Source: Rhodoferax sp. OV413 (GTDB taxonomy: Bacteria > Pseudomonadota > Gammaproteobacteria > Burkholderiales > Burkholderiaceae_C). From it: a DNA stretch of 64,000 bases. The notes below the pieces were generated by a model, which ran no database searches, was not told the DNA's origin, and saw only the letters and a list, made by a program, of their open reading frames with translations. Position numbers and translations under genes: made by a program. Positions within the stretch are counted from its first letter, which is position 1. Each line of letters starts with the position of its first letter. Of this stretch, positions 1 to 8,252 are shown piece after piece. The stretch lies in NCBI GenBank assembly GCA_945861785.1, contig CAMAWD010000019.1:1-64000 (forward strand), given 5' to 3'.

Positions 1-1085
1 AAACACACGGCGCGTTGCGGGTCGAACCCGAAATGGACTGTTTCGCCGACCTTCAGATCGGCCATCTGGCCGGTTTGTGGCAGCGCGATCCGAAAGCCGG
101 TGCGTGAGTTTTGCTCGTGCAGGAGAACCGCCGAATTCGCACCGTCGAACAGCAGGCTGTCCACGGTGCCAAGAAAGTGGGGCAGGCCGGCGCTGGCAAA
201 TGGCTCTGCGGTGCGCGACAAGCTGGTCACCTCTGGCCGCACAAACGCTTCGACCATGTCGCCGGGGCGCACGAGCCCGATGGCGCGGGCCGACAACACC
301 AGGCCGTCCGCGCCATGCAGGGTGACCGTGTCGCCGTTGGTCGCGGTGGCCTTGCCCTGCACCCGGTTGTTCGCCCCCACAAAACCCGCCACGAAAGGCG
401 TCTGGGGCGCGTAATAAAGCTCCTGCGGGGTTCCGAGCTGCTCAAAACGCCCCTGGTTCATCACGGCCACGTGGTCCGACATCACCAGCGCCTCGGACTG
501 GTCATGGGTGATGTAGACAAACGTGGTGCCGAATGCCGCCTGCAACTGCTTGAGCTCGATCTTCATGTGTTCGCGCAACTTGAGGTCCAGCGCGCCCAGC
601 GGCTCGTCGAGCAGCAGCAGCGTGGGCTCAAGCACCAGGCTGCGCGCAATGGCGATGCGCTGCTTCTGCCCGCCCGACAGTTGCTCGATGCGTTTGTTCT
701 CGGCGCCCGGCAGGCTGACACGTTCGAGCATTTCACCAACGCGGCGCTTGATCTCGTCACGGGCCACGCCGCGGCGCGCCAGGCCATAACCGACGTTGTC
801 GCCGACCGACATCATCGGGAACAGCGCCAGGTGCTGGAACACCATGTTGACCGGCCGCCGGTTGGGCGGCACGTCGTGCATGGACTTGCCGCCTATGCGG
901 ATCTCGCCGGTGTCGGGGCCCAGGAAACCCGCCACCATGCGGAGCAGCGTGGTCTTGCCGCAACCCGACGGCCCGAGGATGGAGAAGAAACTGCCCCGGG
1001 CCACGCTGAACGACAGGTCGTCCACCGCGTTGAAGGCCCCGTAACGCTTGCCAACGCGCAGGGCTTCAAGGTCGGGCTGCTTCAG
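1..1085 (-). CDS. potA: Spermidine/putrescine-type ABC transporter ATP-binding protein (PotA-like), 3' end outside window
   Basis: Energises import of the ligand bound by the neighbouring PotD/PotF-like protein. About 361 residues are visible, running off the left edge. I read Walker A GPSGCGKT, signature LSGGQKQR and Walker B LLLLDEP, followed by the C-terminal TOBE-type domain usual for PotA/FbpC/MalK-type ATPases. The gene begins right at the stop of the binding-protein gene. No ATG, GTG or TTG lies near the expected N terminus in this frame; the best-placed start is a CTG at 1085-1083 overlapping the TGA, giving LKQPDLEALRVGKRYG. Internal GTG codons would delete the first beta strand. The permease genes are probably left of the window. 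The family call is firm, the exact substrate is not. Confidence 0.88.
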   Translation of the reverse strand, partial: MKQPDLEALRVGKRYGAFNAVDDLSFSVARGSFFSILGPSGCGKTTLLRMVAGFLGPDTGEIRIGGKSMHDVPPNRRPVNMVFQHLALFPMMSVGDNVGYGLARRGVARDEIKRRVGEMLERVSLPGAENKRIEQLSGGQKQRIAIARSLVLEPTLLLLDEPLGALDLKLREHMKIELKQLQAAFGTTFVYITHDQSEALVMSDHVAVMNQGRFEQLGTPQELYYAPQTPFVAGFVGANNRVQGKATATNGDTVTLHGADGLVLSARAIGLVRPGDMVEAFVRPEVTSLSRTAEPFASAGLPHFLGTVDSLLFDGANSAVLLHEQNSRTGFRIALPQTGQMADLKVGETVHFGFDPQRAVC

Positions 1086-2149
1086 TTGGCAGCCTTGATG
1101 CGGTCCAGGATGCGGCCTTCGATTTCCTCCAGGCCAGCAGGCACTGCGGGGTACCACTTGACGTTGCTCAGAGCCGCCGGCGGGAAGCTGGCGGCAAACT
1201 GGGCCTTGAGCTTGGCATCCATCAACTGGTCAGCGCCCTTGGAGGCGGTGAAGTTGCCTGCCGAACCGGCCACCTTGGCAGCGATTTCCGGACGCATGTT
1301 GAAGTTGATCCAGGCATACGCGGCGGCATCGTTCTTGCCCTTGGCGGGGATGGCAAATGTGTCGATCCAGCCCAGTGCGCCGGACTTCGGTGCAATGAAC
1401 TGCACCTCGGCCTTGTCGTTGTTGAGCTTCCAGCCGCCGGTATCCCACATCATGGCGCCGACGATTTCATCGGTGCGCATGCCGTTGAGCAACTGGTCCT
1501 TGTTGTCCCAGAAGAATTTCAGGTTGCCCTTGCAGGCGATCATGGTCTTTCCAACCTCGTCCATCAGCGCGGTATACGCCTTGGGGTTGCCGTACAGCGC
1601 AAACGGGTCCTTGCCCGAAGCGAAGGCAAATGCCAGCAGCGTCGGGCGCTTGAGTCGCACTGCGGTCTTGCCCTTGTATTCGGCCTTGCACAGGTCAGGG
1701 TAGTTGCTGATCTTGGCCAGCTTGGTGTTGACCACCAGGCCGTCAGTGCCCCAGATATGGGGCAGGCCGTACACCTTGCCGTTGAGCGTGGTGTTCTTCT
1801 TGGTGGCAGCAAGCATCGACGGAATGAACAGGTCCGCCTTGAGTTTGCCCAGGTCCATCGGTTTGTAGATCTGGAACTCCTGCTGCGGCCCGGTGATGCG
1901 GTCCTGCGAGGGCTGCGCCAGGTCAAAACCTGCGCCGCCGGTGGCGCGCAGCTTGGAGATCATTTCTTCGTTGTTGGACAAGGTGAGTTCCACCTTGTAG
2001 CCGCTTTCCTTCTCGAACTGGGCCACGATGTCGGCGGGGGCGTAGTCGGCCCAGGTCAGCAGGCGCAGGGTTTTTTCCTGGGCGAAGGCGGAACCTGCCA
2101 AACCGAATGCCAGGACACCGGCGGCTGCGAGCGTACGTTGAAATTTCAT
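1082..2149 (-). CDS. potD: Periplasmic polyamine-type substrate-binding protein of an ABC transporter (PotD/PotF-like)
   Basis: Extracellular solute-binding protein, 355 residues. It starts MKFQRTLAAAG with a clear Sec signal peptide ending near AFA-QEK, then LRLLTWADYAPADIVAQFEK, the opening typical of PotD/PotF and related family 1 binding proteins. The start at 2149 is favoured by an AGGAG six bases upstream; an in-frame extension of 22 residues to 2215 would block the signal peptide. It is followed directly by the ATPase gene and preceded, after a 131-base gap, by the aldehyde dehydrogenase, so binding protein and catabolic enzymes are probably co-expressed. The ligand could be putrescine, spermidine or another amine; the aldehyde dehydrogenase and PuuB-like oxidase nearby fit an amine. 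Confidence 0.88.
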   Translation of the reverse strand: MKFQRTLAAAGVLAFGLAGSAFAQEKTLRLLTWADYAPADIVAQFEKESGYKVELTLSNNEEMISKLRATGGAGFDLAQPSQDRITGPQQEFQIYKPMDLGKLKADLFIPSMLAATKKNTTLNGKVYGLPHIWGTDGLVVNTKLAKISNYPDLCKAEYKGKTAVRLKRPTLLAFAFASGKDPFALYGNPKAYTALMDEVGKTMIACKGNLKFFWDNKDQLLNGMRTDEIVGAMMWDTGGWKLNNDKAEVQFIAPKSGALGWIDTFAIPAKGKNDAAAYAWINFNMRPEIAAKVAGSAGNFTASKGADQLMDAKLKAQFAASFPPAALSNVKWYPAVPAGLEEIEGRILDRIKAAN

Positions 2150-2280
2150 GGGAAACTCCTGAGGGTGGGCGTGAAGGTAGTCTTCGATTGCACTGCCGGA
2201 AGACACTATAGCCACTCGGTGCTTGTCGCGCTACCACCCTTGTCAAAATTCCGTCAAGCCATTTCACACGCCCGACACAG

Positions 2281-3792
2281 CTACGTGATAAGGGCGGCAA
2301 CACTTTTGGTGCGGCTGTAGCTGCGCAGTGCTTCAAGGCCTTTTTCGCGCCCGAAGCCGGATTGCCGGTTGCCGCCGAAGGGCACGGAGATACCGCCTGC
2401 AAAATATTCATTGATGTACACCTGCCCGGCGTCGATGTCGCGCGCCAGCCGGTGGGCCGCACCGAAGTCACGGGTGAACACTCCCGCCACCAGTGCGAAG
2501 CGCGTGCCGTTGGCCAAGGCCAGTGCTTCATCGAGGTCGTCGAAGACCTGCACACACAACACCGGGCCGAAGATCTCCTCCTGCACGGCTTCGTCCGTCG
2601 GTTGCAGCCCGTCGAGCAGGGTGGGCGCGAAGAACCAGCCCTGCCCGGTCTGCGGGTCGGTGGCCGCACGGCCACCACACACCACCTCGGCGCCACGTTG
2701 GCGCGCGCGCTCCACATACCCGGTGATCTTGCGCAGGTGCGCCTCGGAACTCACCGGACCCATGCCCGGATTGCGCAGGCCGTGCCCCAGTGTCAGGGCG
2801 CGGGCACGGTCTGCAACCCGCTGCACGAACTCGCCGTGGATGCTGCGCGCAACAAGCAGCCGCGACCCGGCGGAACATATCTGCCCCGCATTTTCGAAGA
2901 TCGCTCCAAGCACGCTCTCGACCGCAGCCTGCATGTCACAGTCGGCCAGCACCACCACCGGCGACTTGCCTCCGAGCTCCAGCACCAGCCGGGTGATGTT
3001 GGGGGCGGCCGCCTGCATCACATGGATACCGGTGGTCACCGAGCCGGTGAAACTGATGTGGTGGATGCCGGGGTGGCGCACCAGCGCAGCGCCGGCATCG
3101 GCGCCAGTGCCCGTAACGACATTGCACACGCCCGCCGGCAGGCCGGCCTGCAGACAGATCTCGGCCAGCATCAAAGCCGTCAACGGAGTCTGCTCGGCCG
3201 GTTTCGCCACCACCGTGCAACCAGCGGCGAGCGCCGGCGCGATGCCGCGTGCAGCCGTCGAGAGCGGGTAGTTCCAGGGAATGATGTGGGCGGTGACACC
3301 CACCGGCTCGTTCAGTGTGTAGGCCAGGTAGTCGGGGCCCAGCGGAATGCTGCTGCCTTCGTGTTTGTCGCATGCGCCGGCGTAATACTCGAAGCAGCCG
3401 GCCGCACCCGCCACATCGCCTTGCGCCTCGACCAGCCGCTTGCCGGAGTCCAGGCATTCGACCACCGCCAGGCGGTCGGCATTGGAGCGGATCAGCTGCG
3501 CCACGCGGTGCAGGATGCGCCCGCGCTGGGCTGGGGTGGTGTCGCGCCAGGGGCCGCGCAGGGCGGCTTGTGCCACCGTCACGGCGCGGTCAACGTCTTC
3601 GGGGCCGCCGGCTGCGAATGCCGCAAAAGCACGCCCGGTGCCTGCGTCGAAGGTTTCCATGCGTGCGCCGCTGGCGGAAGCCTGCGCCACGCCGGCGATC
3701 AGGTGTTTGTCGGGCAGGCCTGTGAGGGTGCCGGTGGCCTGGGCTTCGTGCACCAGGGCGAGCAGGGCTTCAGACGGCCGTGCCACGCTCAT
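2281..3792 (-). CDS. NAD(P)-dependent aldehyde dehydrogenase
   Basis: Oxidises an aldehyde to the acid in the cytoplasm. 503 residues, the usual length. The general base is E272 in LELGGKSP and the catalytic nucleophile is C306 in GQICSAG; the Rossmann motif FTGSVTTG and the IPWNYP stretch of the cofactor site are intact. The ATG at 3792 overlaps the stop of the upstream enolase-superfamily gene by four bases (ATGA), so the two are translationally coupled. Together with the polyamine-type transporter downstream and the FAD oxidase across the MocR gene, a role in oxidising an aminoaldehyde (PuuC-like) or a sugar aldehyde is plausible. Substrate not resolvable from sequence. Confidence 0.9.
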   Translation of the reverse strand: MSVARPSEALLALVHEAQATGTLTGLPDKHLIAGVAQASASGARMETFDAGTGRAFAAFAAGGPEDVDRAVTVAQAALRGPWRDTTPAQRGRILHRVAQLIRSNADRLAVVECLDSGKRLVEAQGDVAGAAGCFEYYAGACDKHEGSSIPLGPDYLAYTLNEPVGVTAHIIPWNYPLSTAARGIAPALAAGCTVVAKPAEQTPLTALMLAEICLQAGLPAGVCNVVTGTGADAGAALVRHPGIHHISFTGSVTTGIHVMQAAAPNITRLVLELGGKSPVVVLADCDMQAAVESVLGAIFENAGQICSAGSRLLVARSIHGEFVQRVADRARALTLGHGLRNPGMGPVSSEAHLRKITGYVERARQRGAEVVCGGRAATDPQTGQGWFFAPTLLDGLQPTDEAVQEEIFGPVLCVQVFDDLDEALALANGTRFALVAGVFTRDFGAAHRLARDIDAGQVYINEYFAGGISVPFGGNRQSGFGREKGLEALRSYSRTKSVAALIT

Positions 3793-4892
3793 GTGTGCTC
3801 GCTCACCTGGTGCGTGGCGTGCTCCAGCCACGCCGGGCTGATCTCGACGCCCCATCCCGGCGCATCCGGCAACTGCAGCTTGCCATCCACCACCTGGTAG
3901 GGCGACTTGACAAACAGGCCCTCCTGCCAGGGGTAGTAGTCCGGCCCCTCGATCGACAGCTCCAGGTACTTGCCGGGGTTGGGAACGGCGCACAACAAGT
4001 GCATGGTGAAGAGCGTGACCATTGACAGGTTCGCGCTGTGGGGCGTGCAGGGCAAACCCGCCGCGTGGGCCATCTTCGCCACGCGCATCGAACGCGCCAT
4101 GCCACCCAAATAACACACATCGGGCTGCACGATGTCGACCGCGTGCATCTCGATCATGTGTTTCCACATCGGCAGGTAACAGTCCTGTTCGCCGCCGGTG
4201 ACGTCGAGGTCGAGCGCCTCGCGCACCGCGCGCGTCTGCTCGAGCTCCCAATACGGGCAAGGCTCCTCGAAATGGCACACGCCGTTGTCCTGCAGCATCT
4301 TGCCGACCTCGATGGCGCGCTGCGGTGAATAACAGCTGTTGGCGTCGACCATCAGTTCCACGCTGTCGCCCATGGCGCGGCGCATGGTGGGCACGATCTC
4401 CTCGGTGCGCCCGGGCCACTCGTCCACATCATGGCCGCATTCGGAGCCGACGCGGAACTTGAAGGCATCAAAACCGAACTGGTCGCGCAGCGCCAGCAGC
4501 CGCTTCGCCTCGTCAGCAGGGGTGATGTCGCGTTTCATCGACGAGGCATACGCACGGATCGGCCGCGCCGTGCCGCCAAGCAGCTCCGCCACGCGTTTGC
4601 CCTCGCGCCTGCCACGCAGATCCCACAGGGCGGTGTCGAGCCCGCACATGGCGCGGTACAGGTAGGACGACGGAAATTTGTGCTCGCGCTCGCTGATGCG
4701 GTCCATCAGGGCGTCGATGTCCGTGCCACTCTGGCCCAGCGACCAGGGCGCCACCTGCCGGTGCAGCACCTGCGCCGTGATGTCGGCGTTGTAGGTCGAC
4801 ACCTGGCCCCAGCCCTGTGCGCCATCTTCGGTGGTAACCCGGACAAAACCGACAAACTCGTTGCAGAAGGTCTCGATGCGTTGGATCTTCAT
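3789..4892 (-). CDS. Mandelate racemase/muconate-lactonizing enzyme (enolase superfamily) protein
   Basis: 367 residues with the two-domain enolase-superfamily layout: capping domain 1-120, then the TIM barrel. The three Mg ligands are visible as D183 (VDANSCYS), E209 (FEEPCP) and E235 (GGEQD). The base position on strand 2 reads KFR (K145, R147) rather than the KxK of classic mandelate racemase, and CTPHS supplies a late histidine. These enzymes abstract a proton alpha to a carboxylate, as in acid-sugar dehydratases and racemases. First gene of a leftward operon (this gene, aldehyde dehydrogenase, binding protein, ATPase), divergent from the MocR regulator. A sugar-acid dehydratase is the likeliest activity but is not proven. 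Confidence 0.88.
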   Translation of the reverse strand: MKIQRIETFCNEFVGFVRVTTEDGAQGWGQVSTYNADITAQVLHRQVAPWSLGQSGTDIDALMDRISEREHKFPSSYLYRAMCGLDTALWDLRGRREGKRVAELLGGTARPIRAYASSMKRDITPADEAKRLLALRDQFGFDAFKFRVGSECGHDVDEWPGRTEEIVPTMRRAMGDSVELMVDANSCYSPQRAIEVGKMLQDNGVCHFEEPCPYWELEQTRAVREALDLDVTGGEQDCYLPMWKHMIEMHAVDIVQPDVCYLGGMARSMRVAKMAHAAGLPCTPHSANLSMVTLFTMHLLCAVPNPGKYLELSIEGPDYYPWQEGLFVKSPYQVVDGKLQLPDAPGWGVEISPAWLEHATHQVSEHT

Positions 4893-4958
4893 GGTGCTGG
4901 CGCGGTGCGCGTTGGTCTATGGATAGCTGCATGATCCGGGCAAATTGGATTGCCCCAA

Positions 4959-4970
4959 AGGTCCATTTTG
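4959..4970 (-). promoter_or_regulatory. Candidate MocR binding motif in the divergent promoter
   Basis: Read on the minus strand this is CAAAATGGACCT, which matches CAAAACGGACCT at 6557-6568 in 11 of 12 bases. MocR-type regulators commonly bind TGGACC-like half-sites, and the two copies sit exactly on either side of the mocR gene, one in each promoter it could control. The half-site role is inferred. Confidence 0.5.
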
Positions 4971-5014
4971 ATTAATGGGTGATACCATTATTTTTGCATT
5001 TCGAATGGAAAAAG

Positions 5015-6547
5015 ATGGTCAAACGCGCCGGTGGTTCACTGTTGTTGTCGATCAAGATCGACCGTAGTTCGCACCAGCCTGTCAGCACGCAGTTGTGTGT
5101 GGCCCTGCGCGAAATGATCCTGGACGGCGGGTTTCGTGCCGGTGAACGCCTGCCCGCAAGCCGCACGCTGGCGCGCGAACTCGGCTTGTCGCGCACCACC
5201 ATCATCGAGGTGTTCGACCGGCTGGTGGCCGAAGGACTGCTGGAGTCGCACACCGGTTCGGGCACGTTTGTCAGCCAGGTACTGGGGGCGAGCCGCCCCA
5301 AACCGCCCAAGCCCGACGTGGCAACCGTGGTGCGTGGCGCGCCCAGGTTGTCACAGCTGATGGCGCAGGCCGTCGGCCTTTTCGGCGACCGCCAGCGCCT
5401 GCCGCACCTGCCACGGGCATTCACCACCGCCCTGCCGGCGTTCGACGTTTTCCCGATGGCGCAGTGGGCACGTTTGTCGGCAAAGTACCTGCGCGGCCCG
5501 CGCGACGACATCATGGGTTATGGCGACCCGAACGGCTCGCCGCAGTTGCGCCGGGCGCTGGCCGCGCACCTGCGCGCGAACCGCGGCATCACCTGCGACC
5601 CGGACCAGCTGTTCATCGTCGGCGGCGCGCAGCAGGCTTTTCACCTGATCGGCTCGACCCTGCTCAACCCGGGTGAAAAGGTCTGGTTCGAAAACCCCGG
5701 TGCGATCGGCGCGCGCAACAGCCTGATCGCCTGCGGCGCCGAGCTGGTGCCGGTGCCGGTGGACGCCGAAGGCCTGCGCGTGGACGAAGGCCTGCGCCTG
5801 AGCCCGCAATTCCGGCTCGCCTTCGTGACCCCGTCGCACCAGCAGCCGCTTGGCTGCGTGATGAGCCTGGAGCGCCGCTTCGCGCTGCTGCACGCGGCCC
5901 AACAGGCCGGCGCCTGGGTCATCGAGGACGACTACGACGGCGAGTTCTTCTTCGGTGGCCGGCCACCACCCACCCTCAAGAGTGTCGACACCACCGGGCT
6001 GGTGATCTATGTCGGAACCTTCAGCAAGTCGCTGTTTCCGGCCTTGCGCCTGGGTTACCTGCTGGCGCCGCCGGCGCTGGTGGACACTTTCCGCACCATC
6101 ATGAGCAAGTACCTGCAAGGCGTGCCTTCGCACACACAGGGGGTGGTGGCCGAGTTCATCGACGAGGGGCATTTTTCGGCCCACGTGCGGCGCATGCGGC
6201 ATGTCTATCTGGAGCGCCACGAGGCGCTGATTGCGGCGGCGCACCGGCGCCTGGCCGGCCTGCTGGACCTGGTGCCCGCACACAGCGGGCTGCACACCAT
6301 CGGCCATCTTGCGGCCGGGATATCGGAACTTGCGGTCTCGCGCGACGCCGACCAGCAACAGGTCACGGCGTCACCCATCGGCCGGTTTGCCCTGTCGCCG
6401 GTAGACGTCAACGGCCTGGTGCTGGGCTTCGGTGGTGTGTCGCCCAAGCTCATCGACGCCGGTGTCGAGGTGCTGGCGCAGGTGCTCGAGCGCCGGCAGG
6501 CCCCGTTGGCCGCGCACAAGGCCCGCTCGCGGGCTGCGGTGGTTTGA
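5015..6547 (+). CDS. MocR-family transcriptional regulator (GntR wHTH fused to class I aminotransferase domain)
   Basis: About 510 residues. The N terminus holds a winged helix (QPVSTQLCVALREMIL through VSRTTI-like LSRTTIIEVFDRL and GSGTFV) and residues ~120-500 form a fold-type I aminotransferase domain with the PLP lysine in GTFSKSLFP. MocR proteins sense an amine or amino acid through PLP and control its catabolic genes. I prefer the ATG at 5015 (MVKRAGG) over an in-frame GTG at 4979, since residues 1-12 of the longer form look non-conserved. It is divergent from the enolase-ALDH-PotDA operon and upstream of the GMC and DAO oxidoreductases; candidate sites at 4959-4970 and 6557-6568 suggest control of both sides. 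Confidence 0.9.
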   Translation: MVKRAGGSLLLSIKIDRSSHQPVSTQLCVALREMILDGGFRAGERLPASRTLARELGLSRTTIIEVFDRLVAEGLLESHTGSGTFVSQVLGASRPKPPKPDVATVVRGAPRLSQLMAQAVGLFGDRQRLPHLPRAFTTALPAFDVFPMAQWARLSAKYLRGPRDDIMGYGDPNGSPQLRRALAAHLRANRGITCDPDQLFIVGGAQQAFHLIGSTLLNPGEKVWFENPGAIGARNSLIACGAELVPVPVDAEGLRVDEGLRLSPQFRLAFVTPSHQQPLGCVMSLERRFALLHAAQQAGAWVIEDDYDGEFFFGGRPPPTLKSVDTTGLVIYVGTFSKSLFPALRLGYLLAPPALVDTFRTIMSKYLQGVPSHTQGVVAEFIDEGHFSAHVRRMRHVYLERHEALIAAAHRRLAGLLDLVPAHSGLHTIGHLAAGISELAVSRDADQQQVTASPIGRFALSPVDVNGLVLGFGGVSPKLIDAGVEVLAQVLERRQAPLAAHKARSRAAVV

Positions 6548-6556
6548 CATTTGATC

Positions 6557-6568
6557 CAAAACGGACCT
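6557..6568 (+). promoter_or_regulatory. Second candidate MocR binding motif, upstream of the GMC oxidoreductase
   Basis: CAAAACGGACCT, a one-mismatch copy of the motif at 4959-4970. It is preceded at a ten-base step by TTGATCC, giving a GATCC...GGACC direct-repeat look like that of MocR operators. It lies between the mocR stop and the GTG of the oxidoreductase gene. Confidence 0.45.
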
Positions 6569-6625
6569 GTGCGCCATACCACCGTGTGTGGGAAGCTCCA
6601 TGCCTGTTGAAAGCCAGGACAGTTC

Positions 6626-8245
6626 GTGACCGAGTTTGATTTCATCGTGGTGGGCGCCGGGTCTGCGGGGTGTGTGCTCGCCAACCGGCTCTCGGCCTGT
6701 GGCCGCTTTACCGTGCTGGTGCTGGAGGCCGGCGGCAGCGACGCCCGCTTCTGGCTGCGCACACCCATCGGTTACGGCATGTCGTTCTACAACCCCGGCG
6801 TGAACTGGATGTACCGCACCGAGCCCGACCCGGCGCTGGCCGGCCGCCAGGGTTACTGGCCACGCGGCAAGGTGCTGGGCGGGTCGAGCAGCATCAACGC
6901 GATGGTTTTCGTGCGTGGCCAGGCGCATGATTTCGACGACTGGGCCGCGCTGGGCAACCCTGGCTGGGGCTGGAGCGACGTGTTGCCGTACTTCATCAAA
7001 CTGGAAGACAGCGCGCACGGGCCCACGGCGCTGCGCGGCGTGGGTGGCCCGGTGCACGTGAGCGACGTGCGCGCGGATGTCCACCCGCTGTGCGAGACCT
7101 ACCTGCGCGCCGGTGAACAGCTGGGCCTGGCGCGCAATGGCGATATCAATGGCGTGTCCAACGAAGGTGTGGCAATCAACCAGATCACCACCCGCAATGG
7201 CTTGCGTGAGTCGGCCAGCACCGCCTACCTGCGCCCGGCCCTGGGGCGCACCAACCTGCACCTGGAAACCAACGCCCACGTGACGCGGGTGCTGTTTGCG
7301 GGCGTGCGCGCCAATGGCATCGCCTACCTGCAAAACGGGCAGGAAAAACTCTGCCGCGCCCGGCGCGAGGTGGTCCTTGCCGGCGGCGCGATCAACACGC
7401 CGCAGTTGCTGCAACTCTCCGGCGTGGGGCCGGGCGCTGCTTTGCAGGCGCTCGGCATCCCCCTGGTGGCGGACAGCCCGGCGGTGGGCCAACACCTGCA
7501 GGACCACCTGTGCATCGACCATGTCTACCGCTCACGCGTGCCGACGCTGAACGCCGAACTCGGCAGCTGGCGGGGCAAGTTGTGGGCTGGCATGCGTTAC
7601 CTCGCGCAGCGCCGCGGGCCGCTGGCGCTCAGCGTCAACCAGGGTGGTGGGTTCTTCCGGTCCCGCGAGGGCCTGGCGCACCCCAACATGCAGTTGTACT
7701 TTTCACCTCTGAGCTACCTGCGCGCGGTGCCCGGCAAACGTGCGCTGACGGCGCCCGACACCTTCGCCGGCTTCTCGCTCAGCGCGCAGCCGTGCCGCCC
7801 GAGCAGCCGCGGTTTCCTGGAACTGCGCGGGCCCGACCCGCTGCTGGCGCCGCGCATCGTGGCGAACTCGCTGGCAACCCAACACGACCGCGACGAAATC
7901 CTGGAGGCCAGCCGGTTCCTGCGCAAGCTGGCGGCGGCACCCGCCTTTCAGGAGGTCATCGACCACGAAATCCTGCCCGGGCCGGCAGCGCAAACTGCGC
8001 AGCAGCTGATGGACGACATCGCGCAACGCGCATCCACCGTGTTCCATCCGGTCAGCACCTGCCGCATGGGGCCGGACCCACGCCAGGCCGTGGTCGACCA
8101 CGAACTGCGCGTGCACGGTGTGTCGGGCCTGCGCATCGTCGATGCGTCGGTGTTTCCCACCCTGACCTCGGGCAACACCAATGCACCCACCCTCATGCTG
8201 GCCGAAAAGGGCGCCGACCTGGTGCTGGGCCAACTCCCACACTGA
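6626..8245 (+). CDS. GMC-family FAD oxidoreductase (choline/alcohol dehydrogenase type)
   Basis: 539 residues, typical for the family. The FAD dinucleotide fold is at the extreme N terminus (FIVVGAGSAGCVLANRL). The GMC signature region with KVLGGSSSINAMV is near 90-105, and the C-terminal active-site histidine region HPVSTCRMG and NTNAPTLMLAEKGADL are present. It oxidises a primary alcohol to aldehyde, passing electrons to a quinone or acceptor. The start is the GTG at 6626, preceded by AGGA; VTEFDFIVVG then begins the FAD strand at once. It ends eight bases before the next FAD oxidase gene. Likely under the MocR regulator immediately upstream. Substrate unknown; choline dehydrogenase (BetA) relatives are closest by motif. 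Confidence 0.9.
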   Translation: MTEFDFIVVGAGSAGCVLANRLSACGRFTVLVLEAGGSDARFWLRTPIGYGMSFYNPGVNWMYRTEPDPALAGRQGYWPRGKVLGGSSSINAMVFVRGQAHDFDDWAALGNPGWGWSDVLPYFIKLEDSAHGPTALRGVGGPVHVSDVRADVHPLCETYLRAGEQLGLARNGDINGVSNEGVAINQITTRNGLRESASTAYLRPALGRTNLHLETNAHVTRVLFAGVRANGIAYLQNGQEKLCRARREVVLAGGAINTPQLLQLSGVGPGAALQALGIPLVADSPAVGQHLQDHLCIDHVYRSRVPTLNAELGSWRGKLWAGMRYLAQRRGPLALSVNQGGGFFRSREGLAHPNMQLYFSPLSYLRAVPGKRALTAPDTFAGFSLSAQPCRPSSRGFLELRGPDPLLAPRIVANSLATQHDRDEILEASRFLRKLAAAPAFQEVIDHEILPGPAAQTAQQLMDDIAQRASTVFHPVSTCRMGPDPRQAVVDHELRVHGVSGLRIVDASVFPTLTSGNTNAPTLMLAEKGADLVLGQLPH

Positions 8246-8252
8246 CACCACC

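Noticed and set aside
2200-2250. Sigma-70 promoter for potD (TATAGT with TTGACA upstream, minus strand)
   Set aside because: The two hexamers are 30 bases apart; spacing is wrong for a standard promoter.
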